Source of the DNA: Cristatella mucedo
Lineage: Eukaryota; Bryozoa; Phylactolaemata; Cristatellidae
NCBI GenBank assembly: GCA_009760855.2
Contig: WPIO01000180.1
Location: forward strand, 64,001-128,000
Direction: 5' to 3'
Length of the DNA: 64,000 bases
This document shows positions 21,959 to 33,820 of this stretch, piece by piece. The notes under the pieces were generated by a model. That model saw nothing but the letters and a program-made list of their open reading frames with translations, did not search any database and was not told the origin of the DNA. A program made the translations under genes and the position numbers. Every line of letters starts with the position of its first letter. Position 1 is the first letter of the stretch.

Positions 21959-24900
21959 GCCAATATATAAGCAGTCTAGGTATCATTGCATTCAAACAAC
22001 TCGTGTAGTCTAAACTCAGGTGCTCAGAAAAGTCGTGGTACACATTGTTCAAACGTTTTTACTTGAAGACAAGGTTAGGAACATGGAGTGAACTTGTAAT
22101 GCCAGCAGACATAAATCAGAGGAGAGTTGGAGTAATTTGATATATTTATAATTTTAAAATTGTATCAGTACGTCTATACATCCAGACAACGTTAATACTG
22201 GGCCACCCTAAGCTGCCGCAGCAACAACTGGGCTTTGTATACAGCGAGAGATTTTAGGTATTTTTAGATCATTTTAAATGCAGTTTGCACTCAATGAATA
22301 CAGGTAAAAGGAGAAAACAAAGAAAATGAAAGTTAGCGAAATCACAGCCTTAAAGTTTGAAATTAGTAGCCAATTTTTGTATCAGGTGAGCCAAATGACT
22401 GTGCCATTTTTTACAACACTTACTAAATGCATCGCGGCCGGTTTCCTTTGCTGCAGCAGCACTGGAGCCTGTTATTCATCACCGCCAAAGTGATGACAAC
22501 AATGATCTGTAACAAATAAACAGCTCTCTCGAGTTTTTTGAATGACCGGAAAATCAGGGTTTACTGCAATGGTATATAATATTAATTATAAGTTAAGTCC
22601 TGATAAAATATTAATAATAATAATAATAATTATGCACTTGATAAAGAACCCTCAAAGAACTCAATCTCTGTCTAGGCACTTTAAATTTGCTGCAAAGGGA
22701 AATGCAATTGAATCATGAGTAATATCATGCTTGATAAAAAAAATGAATAACATGGTTAAGGGTGACATGCACAGGGTCAGCATGCAAATGTGGTTAGTGG
22801 CACCATGCACAGTGTCAGCACGCATAAGCATATGAAGGACGAATCACAGGGACCCACTAAATTCTGTCCTAAATAGGCGTGTTTTGAAGTTCTTTTTAAA
22901 TGTGGTCAAATCAGGGTATGTTCTGACGCAAGTCGGGAGTGAGTTACAGGCTTTGGGAGCATACGATAGTAATAAGAAACCTATTAGATGCTATGAAGTA
23001 GAGCTTCTATCCTTTAAAATCTTTTCCCTATTTCAGTTCTTTTTATTCGGTAGTTCCGTCTTTCCTATTCTAACTACTTACCGGTCAGGCTAGAAATAGT
23101 ACCACACACTTATAAGAATCATGTCGTTTAGCTCTTTCTCTAATTAATCTCTATCGCTTTGACTAACATAACTTTAGCTCTTGTTATCTCAAGACAGAAA
23201 ACTTCTCTCTATCGAGGTATGGCATCCCAAACCTTGCTTTAAAGGCACTGCAAAACAGACATATTCGTCACATTATTTCTTGCGTCCATAAGAATTTTCT
23301 GTTTTGCGCTTTCACGTGTTGACGCAGTTCGATTTATTAAAAACGAAAATAGTAACTTTCTAGCATATGCAGACTGCATAAAAATAGATTTCGCGCTATG
23401 CAAAGGTCTCATTAAAATGATAAAATTTATGAAAAGCAGCTGAGGAACATCAAACAAATCAATCTGTAAACCATTTTTACTCTGGATAGCAAGTGTTATC
23501 TCTAAAATCTTTCTTAGGCATCAGAGGAATAACCAATTGCTGATAGTAATTGAAGACTTCACTTTTGTAGCAAGAATATGGACTAACTTGAAATTAACAA
23601 GTTTCCCATAAGAAAGCAAAGCTAATTAGCGTCTTGCGGTTCGCATTAAGTTGAACCTTTACAGCAAGTGAATACAAATAAGATTCATTTCCTATGACGT
23701 ACTAAAATAACAATTAACATGAAATGATATTACACGTTCATAAGTTAAAGCTACTATTAATTTAGGTATCACGCTATAATCCAAAAACATTTTCTCATCG
23801 TTTCTTCATTATGCTGTCCTTGTTAACGAAATATAAAGTGCAGAATAGCCGGTCGAAGGCTCTCATCTTTGCTGCTCCGAGTAAGCTGTTACGTTCTCCT
23901 CAATTTTCTTAAAATAACTTCAAAAAGATAAGGTTAGAATACAATTCTGCACGATTTTCTGTTTTGTTATTTGTGAGAACCGTCGTCATGTATTATGGTA
24001 TTGAGTTGAGATTACTTGAACCCAGTTCAAAGTTTGGAAGCATCAACCAGAGTAAGAGTAAGCAGCAGCTCGATTTGTCATCATGCCTCTACCGAATTTT
24101 TCAGATAGAAAAATAGTTTGCTCTATATTTTCCCCCTCTTCCTGCATGTACCACAATCGAGTTATACAGTTTGCATAAGACCTAATTATGTGCAAGAACT
24201 TTCACCTAAGCAGCAGCAATCTTTATTCGACCTTCAGGAGTTTCTCTGTGTAAGCGCTTGCATTTAAAAATGACTTTCACAGAGGTTGCATACATCCCTG
24301 ATGTTGAAGAAAGCTTGATTTACAGGCGTCGTGCACATTTACTGATGGCCACAGGGAGTACGTTTTTTTACTTTAGCAGTTGTTCACGCTCCCAGAAAAC
24401 AGCGTCTGCCGGATGCAACCTAGCACTTGCTCCAATGAGAATGAATAATTCTCATAATAATAACAATACTCAAAATTCTCTTACTGTGCCAAAACATTAG
24501 CTAGTCTTATAGCAAAGCCAGAAAACTTCAAAACATCCTCATCTTGAATACATAAGGAAAGCTTGGATTAAAAAATAGGTTGGCAGCAATATTTTATATT
24601 ATAACAAATTATGATAGCACAAGACTCTGAGCGTCTTCTGCATTTTGAAATTATTAATTTAAGGAAAGAGTTCCACTTTCTGGTGCCACGATGTTCAAAA
24701 CAAGGAGCAGATTGTATTACCCTTAATCAGAATCCGGGTATTTAGAGCTATACTCAGTAACTTTTCGCACAGCTTTCTGTGCGAGCCCAGCAGTCAGAGT
24801 CACAATTATGAACAGCAGTAATTATATTGGAAGCCGTAGACTTTAGAAGTCATTCCTCGATGGGACTGTAGACTTTATGGAGCCATGCCGGGCAGAGGGA

Positions 24901-26992
24901 GCAGCCGATAACAGCTAGTAAGTAATTGTGACAAGCAGAGTCAAATCAGTCTGGTTACAAAGCCTATTCAGGGGTTTTAACCGCCAAAAAAATTATGAGA
25001 ACATTAAAGCTACAAACATGAACTCGTTGTATGTGCAAATTTTGGATTTTTGGGAATTGATTACTCTTTTTTCGTAAACAAGGTCAGCTTATTTAAGAGC
25101 CTCATTTATATAGCAGCAAAACGTTTTCGCGAATATATCAACCTCGGAAAAATAAATTTCACGTCAACATGTGATAGTAATTGTATTTAAGTAGTTTTAG
25201 ATTGGCGTTTATCCGATATTTGCCTATCGATGCGAGCTTTAATTCTACGTATAGCCTAACACTGCCAACTGGTAGCCAAAACACTAACACAAGCAATAGA
25301 CGAAAGTAGGAGCTAAGATAATTAAGGGCCTCTACAATTTCTTTTACAAGAGTGTAAATTTGAAAGAAACCAAACTTTCTCTCTCTCTCTTTCCATCTCT
25401 CTCCCAATCTCTATCTTGTAAGAAACTTATCAGGATAACGTTTTATTTAATAACAAAAAGTGTCATTTATTTAATAATAGTAATAATTCACTTGATAAAG
25501 CGCCCTCAGAGAACTTTATCTCTCTCTAGGCGCTTTAAATTTGCTGCAAAGGGAAATGCAATTGAATGGTAAGTAAAATCATGCTTGAAAAACAAACAAA
25601 TGAATAATATGGTTAGGGGTGACATGCACAGGGTCAGCATGCAAATGTAGTTAGTGGCAGCATGCACAGTGTCAGCACGCATAAGCACATCAAGGACGAA
25701 TCACAGGGACCCACTAAATGTTGTCCTACATAGTTGTGTTTTTAAGTTCTTTTTAATCTGGTCAGGTCAAGGATGTTCTGACGCAGGTCGGGAGGGAGTT
25801 CCTCGCTTTGGGAGCATACGAACTGAATGCACGGTCTCCAAAGGATTTAAGGTTTGTACGAGGAATTTCTGGACTGTTGGATTCCGAAAAGAGGGTGATA
25901 CGATGCTTGGCCTGATGGGGTAGTATATCTGAAAGATAGGCTGGAGCCATAGAATGAAGTGACCTAAAAGTGAGCGACAAAACCTTGAAGTCAATCCTTG
26001 CTTGACTGGTAGCCAGTGCAGGTCGGCGAGAAGTGGAGTAATGTGGCAACTGCGACGCTCACGACAGACAAGTCTAGCTGCCGAGTTTTGCACCAGCTGC
26101 AATCGCCTGATCGCACATGCTGGTAGGCCAGTAAGCAGTGAGTTGCAGAAGTCGAGAAGGGATGTCACGAATGCATGGACCAACTTAGATGTGGCATCTT
26201 TATCTAAACAAGCCCGAATTTTAGCAATGTTATGAAGCTGAAAATAGGCGGATTTGACTGTGGAGCTGATATGGTCGTCTAACGAGAGGTCGCTTTGGAA
26301 TATGACACCTAGATTTCGAGCTGATTTAACTGGAGATATGCTGGCAGAGCCAATTTTGAGAGTCAGCCTTTCCAATCTCTGAATCACACTGGATTTGCCC
26401 ATAACTATTTGCATAGCGCTCAAAGCGAAGTTCGTTTCTATCCAGACGCTTTATGCATGTAACAGGGCTTCAGCTCACGATTCTGGTCGTAAAAGGTTAG
26501 CATCTAAATGCATGGCCAAACCAGAGTGGTAAAAAGTTTTTCTACCTTCTGGAATCAGGCTGGGTCTTAACGCTCAAGCGCCTTACCTATGGGCTATGCT
26601 TGCACGTAAATCAGTCTTCAACCTCATCAGGCTAATACCTACACTATATGAGTTGCCAGAGAAATATGATCAGTCAATATCGCACTGGCTAGCCTCACCA
26701 ATCATTGCGAGTTCAGTTCAAGTGATATTGCAATTGCCATCTCAATATTAGTTGACCGTGTAAGTAACGAATTTCGTTAGCGAAAGACTCATTCTGGGAG
26801 TCATCCAGTTTGGGCTACGGCTCCTTAGTCGCCGTGTCCAGCCGCTTCTCCACACAGACAGGCTGCCCAGCGTCCACAGATACAATGTCCGCAGCAGCAG
26901 ATACTCACAGCCATTGGATGTACAAGCAGGACGAGTACTCCATATGTCTCCAAATCGCAAGTAAAGTGTGTGGTTGAGTTGTCGTTTGACAT
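18846..26992 (-). CDS. STRA6-like receptor gene B, 5' part (4 exons, partial at 3' end)
   Basis: This is the N-terminal part of a second RBP_receptor-family protein. Exons in transcript order are 26992-26909, 22506-22424, 19338-19157 and 18966-18846, with phases 0,2,1,2 that match at each junction and give about 155 residues. The start Met opens a short extracellular head with an N-S-T glycosylation site. The first helix crosses the first junction, followed by a Cys-rich basic segment, CIYPINMLDGYKDRLGYACI FGAMT, and ALVLVFNVALIALAFYPLFL CITTDYRFIGSIMG. The DR.GYA.IFG and YPLFLC segments are family signatures. The third exon carries an unusual LDLDLDL stretch. Later exons must lie at lower coordinates; a candidate is at 18043-17954. 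Gene B sits downstream of gene A in the same direction, so the two look like tandem paralogues. The first exon is the least certain. Confidence 0.78.
19157..19338 (-). CDS. STRA6-like gene B exon 3
   Basis: The 182-bp exon lies between GTCCTTAG and GTATTA. It encodes PINMLDGYKDRLGYACIFGA and a helix, then a loop with LDLDLDLTSSS. The first half is strongly family-like; the loop is unusual. Confidence 0.85.
19340..19830. other. Intron of gene B, no other feature
   Basis: AT-rich sequence upstream (in the gene sense) of exon 3. No repeat was recognised. Confidence 0.45.
19830..20105 (-). mobile_element. Decayed LINE A 3' end
   Basis: It shows the LINE A 3' box in degraded form (GAGCACCCTCAGAGAACTTA) and the following 3' untranslated sequence. 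Confidence 0.65.
20130..21380 (-). mobile_element. LINE A copy with an internal (GA)n expansion
   Basis: The minus-strand RT and C-terminal region ends in an AAT-type tail at 20,130. [15 protein letters not shown] is readable at 21,024-21,239. A GA run interrupts the RT between the YADD block and the upstream QGSVLGP block. Confidence 0.85.
21247..21308. repeat. (GA)n microsatellite inside LINE A
   Basis: About 60 bases of GA replace the CAAGAGGCAGAGTG of other LINE A copies, so it grew from an AGAGG seed within the RT. Confidence 0.92.
21380..21580 (-). mobile_element. Divergent LINE fragment
   Basis: Minus-strand AFGDRAFISYDRLVWKSMP resembles the LINE A C-terminal FGDRAFSSYAPKAWNSLP block, but is clearly diverged. 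Confidence 0.5.
21580..22420. other. Intron of gene B with an (AT)n run
   Basis: The only distinct feature is an AT run at 21,925-21,953. Confidence 0.5.
22424..22506 (-). CDS. STRA6-like gene B exon 2 (end of first helix)
   Basis: The 83-bp exon lies between TTGTTACAG and GTAAGT. It encodes IIVVITLAVMNNRLQCCCSK and NRPRCI, ending in phase 2. The helix followed by basic and Cys residues is typical of the first intracellular turn of the family. Confidence 0.78.
22605..22972 (-). mobile_element. LINE A copy, short
   Basis: The 3' 370 bp of LINE A on minus, with an AAT-type tail, is truncated at GGGAGCATACGA. Confidence 0.85.
22975..25460. other. Intron of gene B, no supported feature
   Basis: About 2.5 kb of AT-rich sequence without recognisable exons or repeats. 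Open frames here are short and lack motifs. Confidence 0.45.
25470..26407 (-). mobile_element. LINE A copy, 5'-truncated
   Basis: The minus-strand C-terminal and 3' region has a frame at 25,767-26,423 containing LTGLPACAIRRLQLVQNSAA and PLLADLHWLPVKQ. It is broken in the last third. Confidence 0.88.
26411..26545 (-). repeat. tRNA-derived SINE (type 1), decayed
   Basis: It shares with the 33.5-kb copy the tail ('AGCGTCTGGATAGAAACGAA' on minus), a B-box-like GTGAGCTGAAGCC, and the head near TTTGGCCATGC. It directly abuts LINE A. Confidence 0.5.
26909..26992 (-). CDS. STRA6-like gene B first coding exon
   Basis: An 84-bp open stretch from ATG to a GTGAGT donor encodes MSNDNSTTHFTCDLETYGVL and the start of a hydrophobic helix. 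Its phase 0 end fits the next exon, which continues the helix. Its place and the NST and Cys features suit the short extracellular N-terminus of the family. Confidence 0.6.
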
Positions 26993-27028
26993 AGTCGAGC
27001 TGATGGTAATGCTGGCGTTCGGCTAGTT

Positions 27029-27176
27029 GAAAATAGCCCGCGTCTTCAAAGAAAATCGGATGAACTAATAAAAGAGCGATGGACGAAACATTGCAAGTAC
27101 CAGAAAATAGCCCGCGTCTTCAAAGAAAATCGGATGAACTAATATAAGAGCGATGGACGAAACATTGCAAGTACCA
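27029..27176. repeat. 74-bp tandem duplication
   Basis: Two 74-bp units (27029-27102, 27103-27176) start GAAAATAGCCCGCGTC and differ by one base. Confidence 0.95.
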
Positions 27177-27179
27177 GCG

Positions 27180-28000
27180 TCCCTCTTACTAAAGCAGAGT
27201 GTCCAGCGTGACTGCTAAATTGCCGAGGTAATACCGGTCGAGTTTGCAAAACGATAGCGGGCAGAAGCAGGAAGGGCCACTGGAGGCTTGTTATCGCAAA
27301 CCTTTTTCTGATTAGCACTAGCCAAACAAGTCTATCGCACGAGCCACCGATAACTGACGCACAACTTCCTGCCCAGGGGGTTGCTCACCCCGACAAATGA
27401 ACGCCAGCCGCTCCATTCCACGTTGCGGTTGCTTTGCCAGTTTTGAATGAGAAAAACCTAAAAGTGACATAACTTTAAGATGATTTCCTTTAGCATAATT
27501 ATTAGCCGCTGCATCTAGGCTCGTCTATCCTGAAAGTGACAACTTTAAAATCCCAGCCTTGCTGAAACAATTTCTTTACTGAGTGCGTCAAAAACATTCG
27601 AAGTAAGTTAATCCTTCTTGTTAATCCTCGCGTTAATACTCGCGAAGTAAGTTTGTGGTTAATCCTCGAGATTCAAACAATCATAAGACCAAATAGATAC
27701 ACACGGGCGAGCCTTGTATCGCCAGAAGTTTGAAAGACCTCAGCCTCAAGAGTGTTTCATGGAGTAGCACTCAATGACACATCTGTTCACAATCCAGACC
27801 TAATATTCCCGCAAGACTAGTCCTCCGCAGTAAATTCAGCTACTTTCAGCTAAAGTAAATTAGTCGAAATAAGGGTCTGCGTTAGTAAGAGTACGCGAGA
27901 CTAACTAGCTCACGTCTAGTGTGACCTAGGTGAAGACTATTGCAGGTGCTCCTTTATTCAGTGCTCTCGGCCAGCCCTAATCACTAAGCATGAGCTCGAC
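27180..28000. other. No recognised gene
   Basis: Sequence upstream of the gene B first coding exon. It may hold the gene B promoter or 5' UTR exons, but I can identify none. Confidence 0.35.
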
Positions 28001-28004
28001 CGCT

Positions 28005-28100
28005 AAGCGTCCGACCGTGTTTCCTTTGCCGAAAATGCAAAGAGCCTAGAAAACGATAGAGTTGTCGGAGGCATATTTATCAAATGTATTATTATATTTT
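28005..28100 (+). mobile_element. Decayed LINE A 3' end
   Basis: TTTCCTTTGCCGAAAATGCA, GCCTAGAAAACGATAGAG and a final ATT-rich tail follow the LINE A 3' end order. Confidence 0.6.
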
Positions 28101-28104
28101 TATT

Positions 28105-30115
28105 AATGCCTGTATTCAGCACTCTCAGCCTGGCGCCCTTAATAGTCTGCAAGCAGTGCCTATCAAGCAGTACCTCGTCTTGTCTGAGGTCAGCGGCATT
28201 GATGTCAAATCCAATCGCTCCAGTCTCAGCCTCGATGACAAAATATAAAGAATCGAAATATTATAAGACCTTGTCTGGTCTACACGTGACTTTACTCGCT
28301 TGTACCGGCATCTGAGTTCCTTGCATTTACAGGGCGGACGCTCTAGAGTCGCGCGCGCATTGCGGTATCTAAATATCTTGCAGTCCCTTACGATTGTTCT
28401 GCAGACCGATTAGTCAAATCACGCACCCACCAAACTCGAACTGGAACTCAGCTTAAGAATTCTTCTCTTCTCGTCAGCTTTCCTTTCGGTCAAAGAACCT
28501 TCCTTTATTAACGCTTGGTTAGGATGCTGCCCGTGCACGCTGCACTGCATTCTAGTAGTCAGTCAAAGTTTGTCCTACTGATTGGTGGCCTCGGGTCTCT
28601 CTGCATTTGCTCCAGCATGGTAGCCAAAGCATTATGCACGCACGTTTTTATATATTTGACACCGACCGTGTAACCAACCCCGTAGTAATAGATTTTTTCA
28701 CAGCGAGTTGTTAAGTGCCTCGGTAGGAAGTTGGTTTTCCAATGGCACAGTACAAATGACCTGCTATTATTTAGTTGATTATTATTGTACCATTTCCTAC
28801 TGAATCGGTCCGTCGCCCTATCGGAAAGGGTATCTTGATTAAATTTTTCTTACTCGTTTATATCACGACATTATTGTGCTTGGGAGCACCTATTCTATAC
28901 AGCATGGCAGGATTTTGCATCTAATAGCTAGCTCTCGTGTCTCAAGTCGTTCAGCTGGACCTTCAACTACCTCTAGCTCCTTCGGAGACCACTTCTTTAC
29001 AAAGTAGGGTTCCAAAGTTTGTAACTCATGCCCGCCTGTAACTCATGCCCAACCCTTACCACGACATCCCCTGACTTGAGGAAATTTGGAGCGAAGCTAT
29101 AACCACACCTGTTCTGGTCAGTATTGGAGCGTGAATATTACTTTGCATGGTAATTATTACAGAAAAAGAGCGAGTTTTTAGTGCGTCTACCGAGATACAT
29201 TTTTCTTAAAGAGCTAGATAAATTAATAAATATTACGAATAATTATTGTAATGTAACTAAAAATCAGAAAATGTTGACTTCCTACGTTTTTATGTTGAGC
29301 TGCACATACTTGCCTAGAGAGCTATCTATCTATTAAAAATAATTTGCCATGAAATATAAAGACCATTTTTGCTCGTGCTTTTAATTTTCTCATACATTAG
29401 AAAGTGATCTCTTTATTTGCAATCTGGAAAATGCACCGTGTTCTGATGGAGTCTTGTTACTGATAATTCTGCCACGGCGTGACTGTGCCGCCTACATATT
29501 TCATAGAATCCTTTGGTAGGGGATTACTGAGACCCAAATGCAGCCACAGTGTGACTTTAAGAGGTCTTACAAGGAATCTTTATCACGATGGAAACCAATC
29601 GTAACAGGACATCACGGAAAAGAATATTGGACAAAAGAACCGTAATACAGTTTAGATAGACCTTCAAATCTGCTTTGCGTGTGACGACCAAGCTGGGAGC
29701 AACTGAGTCACTCTTTATATATGTTTAACGCGAACCTGAACCGGTGTGCTGACTAATGTGGCGTATAGATGTGCTCACATTTCTAGTGCAAGTACACTTC
29801 TAGCCATAAATATTAATATATATGCATGAAAATGGCTATTCAATAGTTTCTATCGTGCGTTTGGATTTAAACAGCAGAATACATGATAGAAGTTGCTTCA
29901 CGTTGAATATTGGCACTTGCCATAGCCTACTTTTACGATTTCAAAGTATCGTAAGGTGGCATAAGCTTTTTTCAACTGTGCTCAGTTTTTAAATGCTATC
30001 TAATTCAATGCAATTGATTCAACGGTGTTGACATGGGAGTTATAATTTTGCTAGTATGCCGACAATCTTCTTTCTAATAGCTGGATCTTGTAGGGCTGGC
30101 CAGTTACTCCGATAT
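28105..30115. other. No supported feature
   Basis: About 2 kb of intergenic-looking sequence. One 69-codon plus frame at 28,106-28,315 has no recognisable motif. Confidence 0.4.
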
Positions 30116-30121
30116 TGTGAG

Positions 30122-31578
30122 TTAATAATAATAATAAGAATAATAATGCACTTGATAAACCGCCCTCAGAGAACTTACTCTCTTTCTAGGCGCTTTACAT
30201 TTGCTGCAAAGGGAAATGCAATTGAATTGTAAGTAAAATCATGCTTGAAAAACAAACAAAATGAATAATATGATTAGGGGTGACATGCACAGGATCAGTA
30301 TGCAAATGTGGTTAGTGGTAGCATGCACAGTGTCAGCATGCATAAGCACATCAAAGACGAATCACAGGGACTCACTAAATGCTGTCCTAAATAGGTGTGT
30401 TTTTAAGTTTTTTTTAAATGTGGTCAGGTCATGGGATGTTCTGACGCAGGCCGGGAGGGAGTTCCAGCCTTTGGGACCATAAGAGCTAAATGCACGGTCA
30501 CCAAAGGATTTCAGGTTTGTACGAGGTATTTGTAGACTGTTGGATTCCGAAAAGCGGGTGGTACGATGCTTGGCCTGATGGGGTAGTATATCTGAAAGAT
30601 AGGCTGGAGCCATAGAATGAAGGGATCTAAAAGTGAGCGACAAAAACCTTGATATCAATCCGTCGCTTGACTGGTAGCCAGTGCAGGTCGGCGAGAAGTG
30701 GAGTAATGTGGCAACTGAGACGCTCACGACAGACAAGCCTAGCTGCAAAGGTTTGCACCAGCTGCAATCGCCTGATCGCACATGCTGCTAGGCCAGTAAG
30801 CAGTGAGTCGCAGAAGTCGAGACGGGATGTCACGAATGCAGGGACCAACTTAGATGTGGTATCCTTATCCAAACAAGCCCGAATTTTAGCAATGTTATGA
30901 AGCTGAAAATAGGCAGATTTGACTGTGGGGCTGATATGGTCGTCTAACGAGAGGTCGCTTTGGAATATGACACCTAGCTTTTGAGCTGATTCGACAGGAG
31001 ATATGCTGGCAGAGCCAATTTTGAGAGTCAGCCTTTCCCATTTGTGAATCACACTGGGTTTGCCCATAACTAGTTAGTTAGTTTTATCATCGTTTAGTTT
31101 TAGAAAATTTTTTCACAACCATCTATGTGCGGATGGTATTAATACATGCAGCAAGTGAGTTTAGAGAATTTGAGGCGCTCGAATGCTGGGAGAGATCAAA
31201 GCAAAGGTACAACTGAGTGTCATCCGCATAGAAGTGAAAGCCTAGATTGTGCTTGGTAATCACATGAGCAAGAGGGAGAGCATACACCGTGATAAGAGCC
31301 GGACCGAGCACGGAACCCTGAGGTACGCCATGTTTCAGAAGTACCTCAGATGATCTTTGTTCATTCACGTCAATACTCTAGAGTCTCCGACTGAGATAGG
31401 ACCTGAACCACTGCAGAGCAGTGCCAGTGATGCCCAGGCGAGATGAGAGGCGCTTTAGAAGAACTTTATGATCGACGGTATCAAAAGCTGCGAAAAGATC
31501 GAGCAAAACAAGCAGAGACACTCTACCCATGTCTGAATTCCTAAGTAGGTCGTTGTATACCCTAAGCGATGCCGAGTT
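30122..31578 (-). mobile_element. LINE A copy, RT to 3' end
   Basis: The minus-strand element has [20 protein letters not shown] and [14 protein letters not shown] at 31,123-31,368. C-terminal blocks and the 3' box follow, with an AAT-rich tail at 30,122. It is broken into three frames. Confidence 0.9.
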
Positions 31579-31579
31579 A

Positions 31580-32530
31580 AATATTCTGCTAAGATAACTG
31601 GCGATTTTTAATGGCTACTTAAATTCCTCCAGCGGCTGATAAATACTTCCTTGTCAGAAATTTGAATGCTTATACAAATATGAGCGAAGCTAAGTGAGTT
31701 ACTATGTAGTCATTATTACGATGATTCGAGCACAGACCACAGTGACGGAGACATAGCTGCTTTTTCTGAGAGCTCCGAAGTAAGGGAAAAGCATATTTGG
31801 TATTTGGCTAAGAATAATAAGGATAAGTTTCACATTGAAAAGTATGTAGTAAATTTTACAGATAGATACAATTGATTAATCAGAATTGAAGATGCATTTA
31901 GACTTCGACGTAGCAGTTAGCGATTTTACACCTTGAGGTTGTTAGTCAAGCTGGTTACTTCCATCTATGTTTTACAATTTAATTCATTCGGCTACCTGTA
32001 CCACGAACTTTCCGTTGTGGTGTCGGGCACAAGTCAAAACTCGCACTGTTTGGTATTAGCACAGTCAGTCGCTCAGAAATCATAGCGAAAAATGAGTGTT
32101 TGCTATTGAATCTAGAGTACCAACCGGCCAGCTATTTCTTCTATTAAGATGGCGCTAAAAACCTGGGCTCAAGCTATGATTTCAGTGGCACTAGCACGAC
32201 GTGAGCTTGTACGTAACGATGCAAACTTAGCGTACAAGAAGCACCGTGAAAAAGAATATTTTGAATAGGCTTTCGCATACCGGTGAGAGGCTAAAGCTTC
32301 TGGAAACTGATGAAAAATCCATGCACCGAAACCTGCAGCTCTATACTGGGGCTGCACGTAAGATTGAAGTGCCTTAGACTGTTCGGCCGATTTGGAAATA
32401 GCAATGGCGATCGGACCTGAGTTGCCGTGTACGCTGACTTGGTGTTTTTTTTTAGAGACGAGAGACGAATATATTCTAGTCAGTTTTTTATTTTCCGCCA
32501 GTGATCTTGTCAATTTTATTCTTGCGAGCA
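31580..32530. other. No recognised gene
   Basis: A 114-codon minus frame (32,169-32,513) has no family I recognise. Confidence 0.4.
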
Positions 32531-32534
32531 GTAA

Positions 32535-33285
32535 GTGATTACCGCAAAGACCTTAAATAACTTAAAAAACACTAGAGCTGCAAAATCTTTGAAATCTGTT
32601 TGCGATAAGGATCTTTTTTACCTTTACTCCAATTCTTCCAACAACTTTGATGCCCTTACGGATGCAATAACCACGAAGCTAAGTCGTGTCCTTAATGACC
32701 ATGACCTTAGTGCTCTGCTGCAGTCTGCCTGAGAATAGAATCGTGGAGATTTCCTTTAATCTAGCAAAAATTTGAAAAGATCTGCTGTATAGAGCACAAA
32801 CTTGAAGCACATTGCTCTAAGAAGAAAAAAATTGACGGCAGTTTCTCTGGCCAGTTTCTATCCAGCGTCCATCTAGACTTCCTCCAAATCTACACCTGGA
32901 AGGCTAGAAATACCAAGGCTTCCTTTCTTGTTTAAACAAAAATTGTAGTCCTGCCGGTGAGAGACAAAACAGTAAAAAGATGATGAATAAATGGTTCCTA
33001 GAACTCCAAGTGGTCCCAATCACCGGATATTAACAGTTAACCAAATAATTTTCAGCCTTCTTCGTTGAAAATTGAACACGTTAGTACCTCCATACTGACC
33101 CAAAATAGTGACGCGACTAAAGCAAATTTTGAGTCACACCCAGTGACCTTCCACAAACAATTTTCCGATGGTTTTCGGATAACAATGGGCTACCTTTAAT
33201 TAGCATATTAATTAGAGATCGCCTGCTTACCACTTCGTGGTCTTCACTGACAGACAAACTTAGTGCAGTTGTTACTCAGGTTTTA
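32535..33285 (+). mobile_element. LINE B fragment (region upstream of RT)
   Basis: The 65-codon frame at 32,535-32,732 (LKSVCDKDLFYLYSNSSNNF) aligns with LKSVCDAGLLDLHSDSTGSL of the LINE B copy at 36 kb. The rest is decayed. Confidence 0.65.
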
Positions 33286-33287
33286 AT

Positions 33288-33392
33288 GGCTCGCTGGATT
33301 TGCAGCAACTGTATGGCGCCTAGAAAGAGATTGAGTTCTGTGAGGGCGCTTTATCAAGTGCATTATTATTATTATTATTATTATTATCATAG
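33288..33392 (+). mobile_element. LINE A 3' end with ATT tail
   Basis: GCGCCTAGAAAGAGATTGAG, GGGCGCTTTATCAAGTGCAT and (TTA)n are the complete LINE A terminus. Confidence 0.88.
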
Positions 33393-33483
33393 CAGGGTTG
33401 CTCTATAGTCTGTCAAATTAGCCGTCGTTTCACTAGACTTGGAAATCCGGGTTCACATTCTGAGATATGGAGTAATATAATAA

Positions 33484-33625
33484 TATAATATTATTCATTT
33501 TTATAACGCCTCAAGAGCACATAATCTCTATTTAGGTGCTTCACATATGCCTCAGGGCTCGAGCCGCCGACCTCAGCTGGACCTTGGTCGGGGCGACGAC
33601 CTTGAACGCTGGACCAAAGCCTGAA
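33484..33625 (-). repeat. tRNA-derived SINE (type 1) with LINE A-like 3' end, best copy
   Basis: On minus the head has an A-box-like TGGTCCAGCG and a B box GGCTCGAGCCC. The 3' end reads AAGCACCTAAATAGAGATTA, then TCTTGAGGCGTTATAAAAAT and an ATT-rich tail, following the LINE A terminus element by element. Confidence 0.7.
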
Positions 33626-33820
33626 TCTTTTTGAATTCTGGTTGTTTTTACCCAAGTTTTCCAGTTGTGTCGTGTGGTGGTCGGATGTCGTCCGTCAGAC
33701 AAGTCACCTGTGAATTTTCACGTGTGTCGTTTCCCGATCTTTTCTTTTTCTCCATTTATGCAATGTAATGTAATGTATCTCCATCAGTAACTCCACAAAG
33801 TCATAAAGACCATGTGGGTG

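Noticed and set aside
25159-25407. Minus frame as an exon of gene B
   Set aside because: The exons at 26.9 and 22.5 kb already join in phase and complete the first helix.
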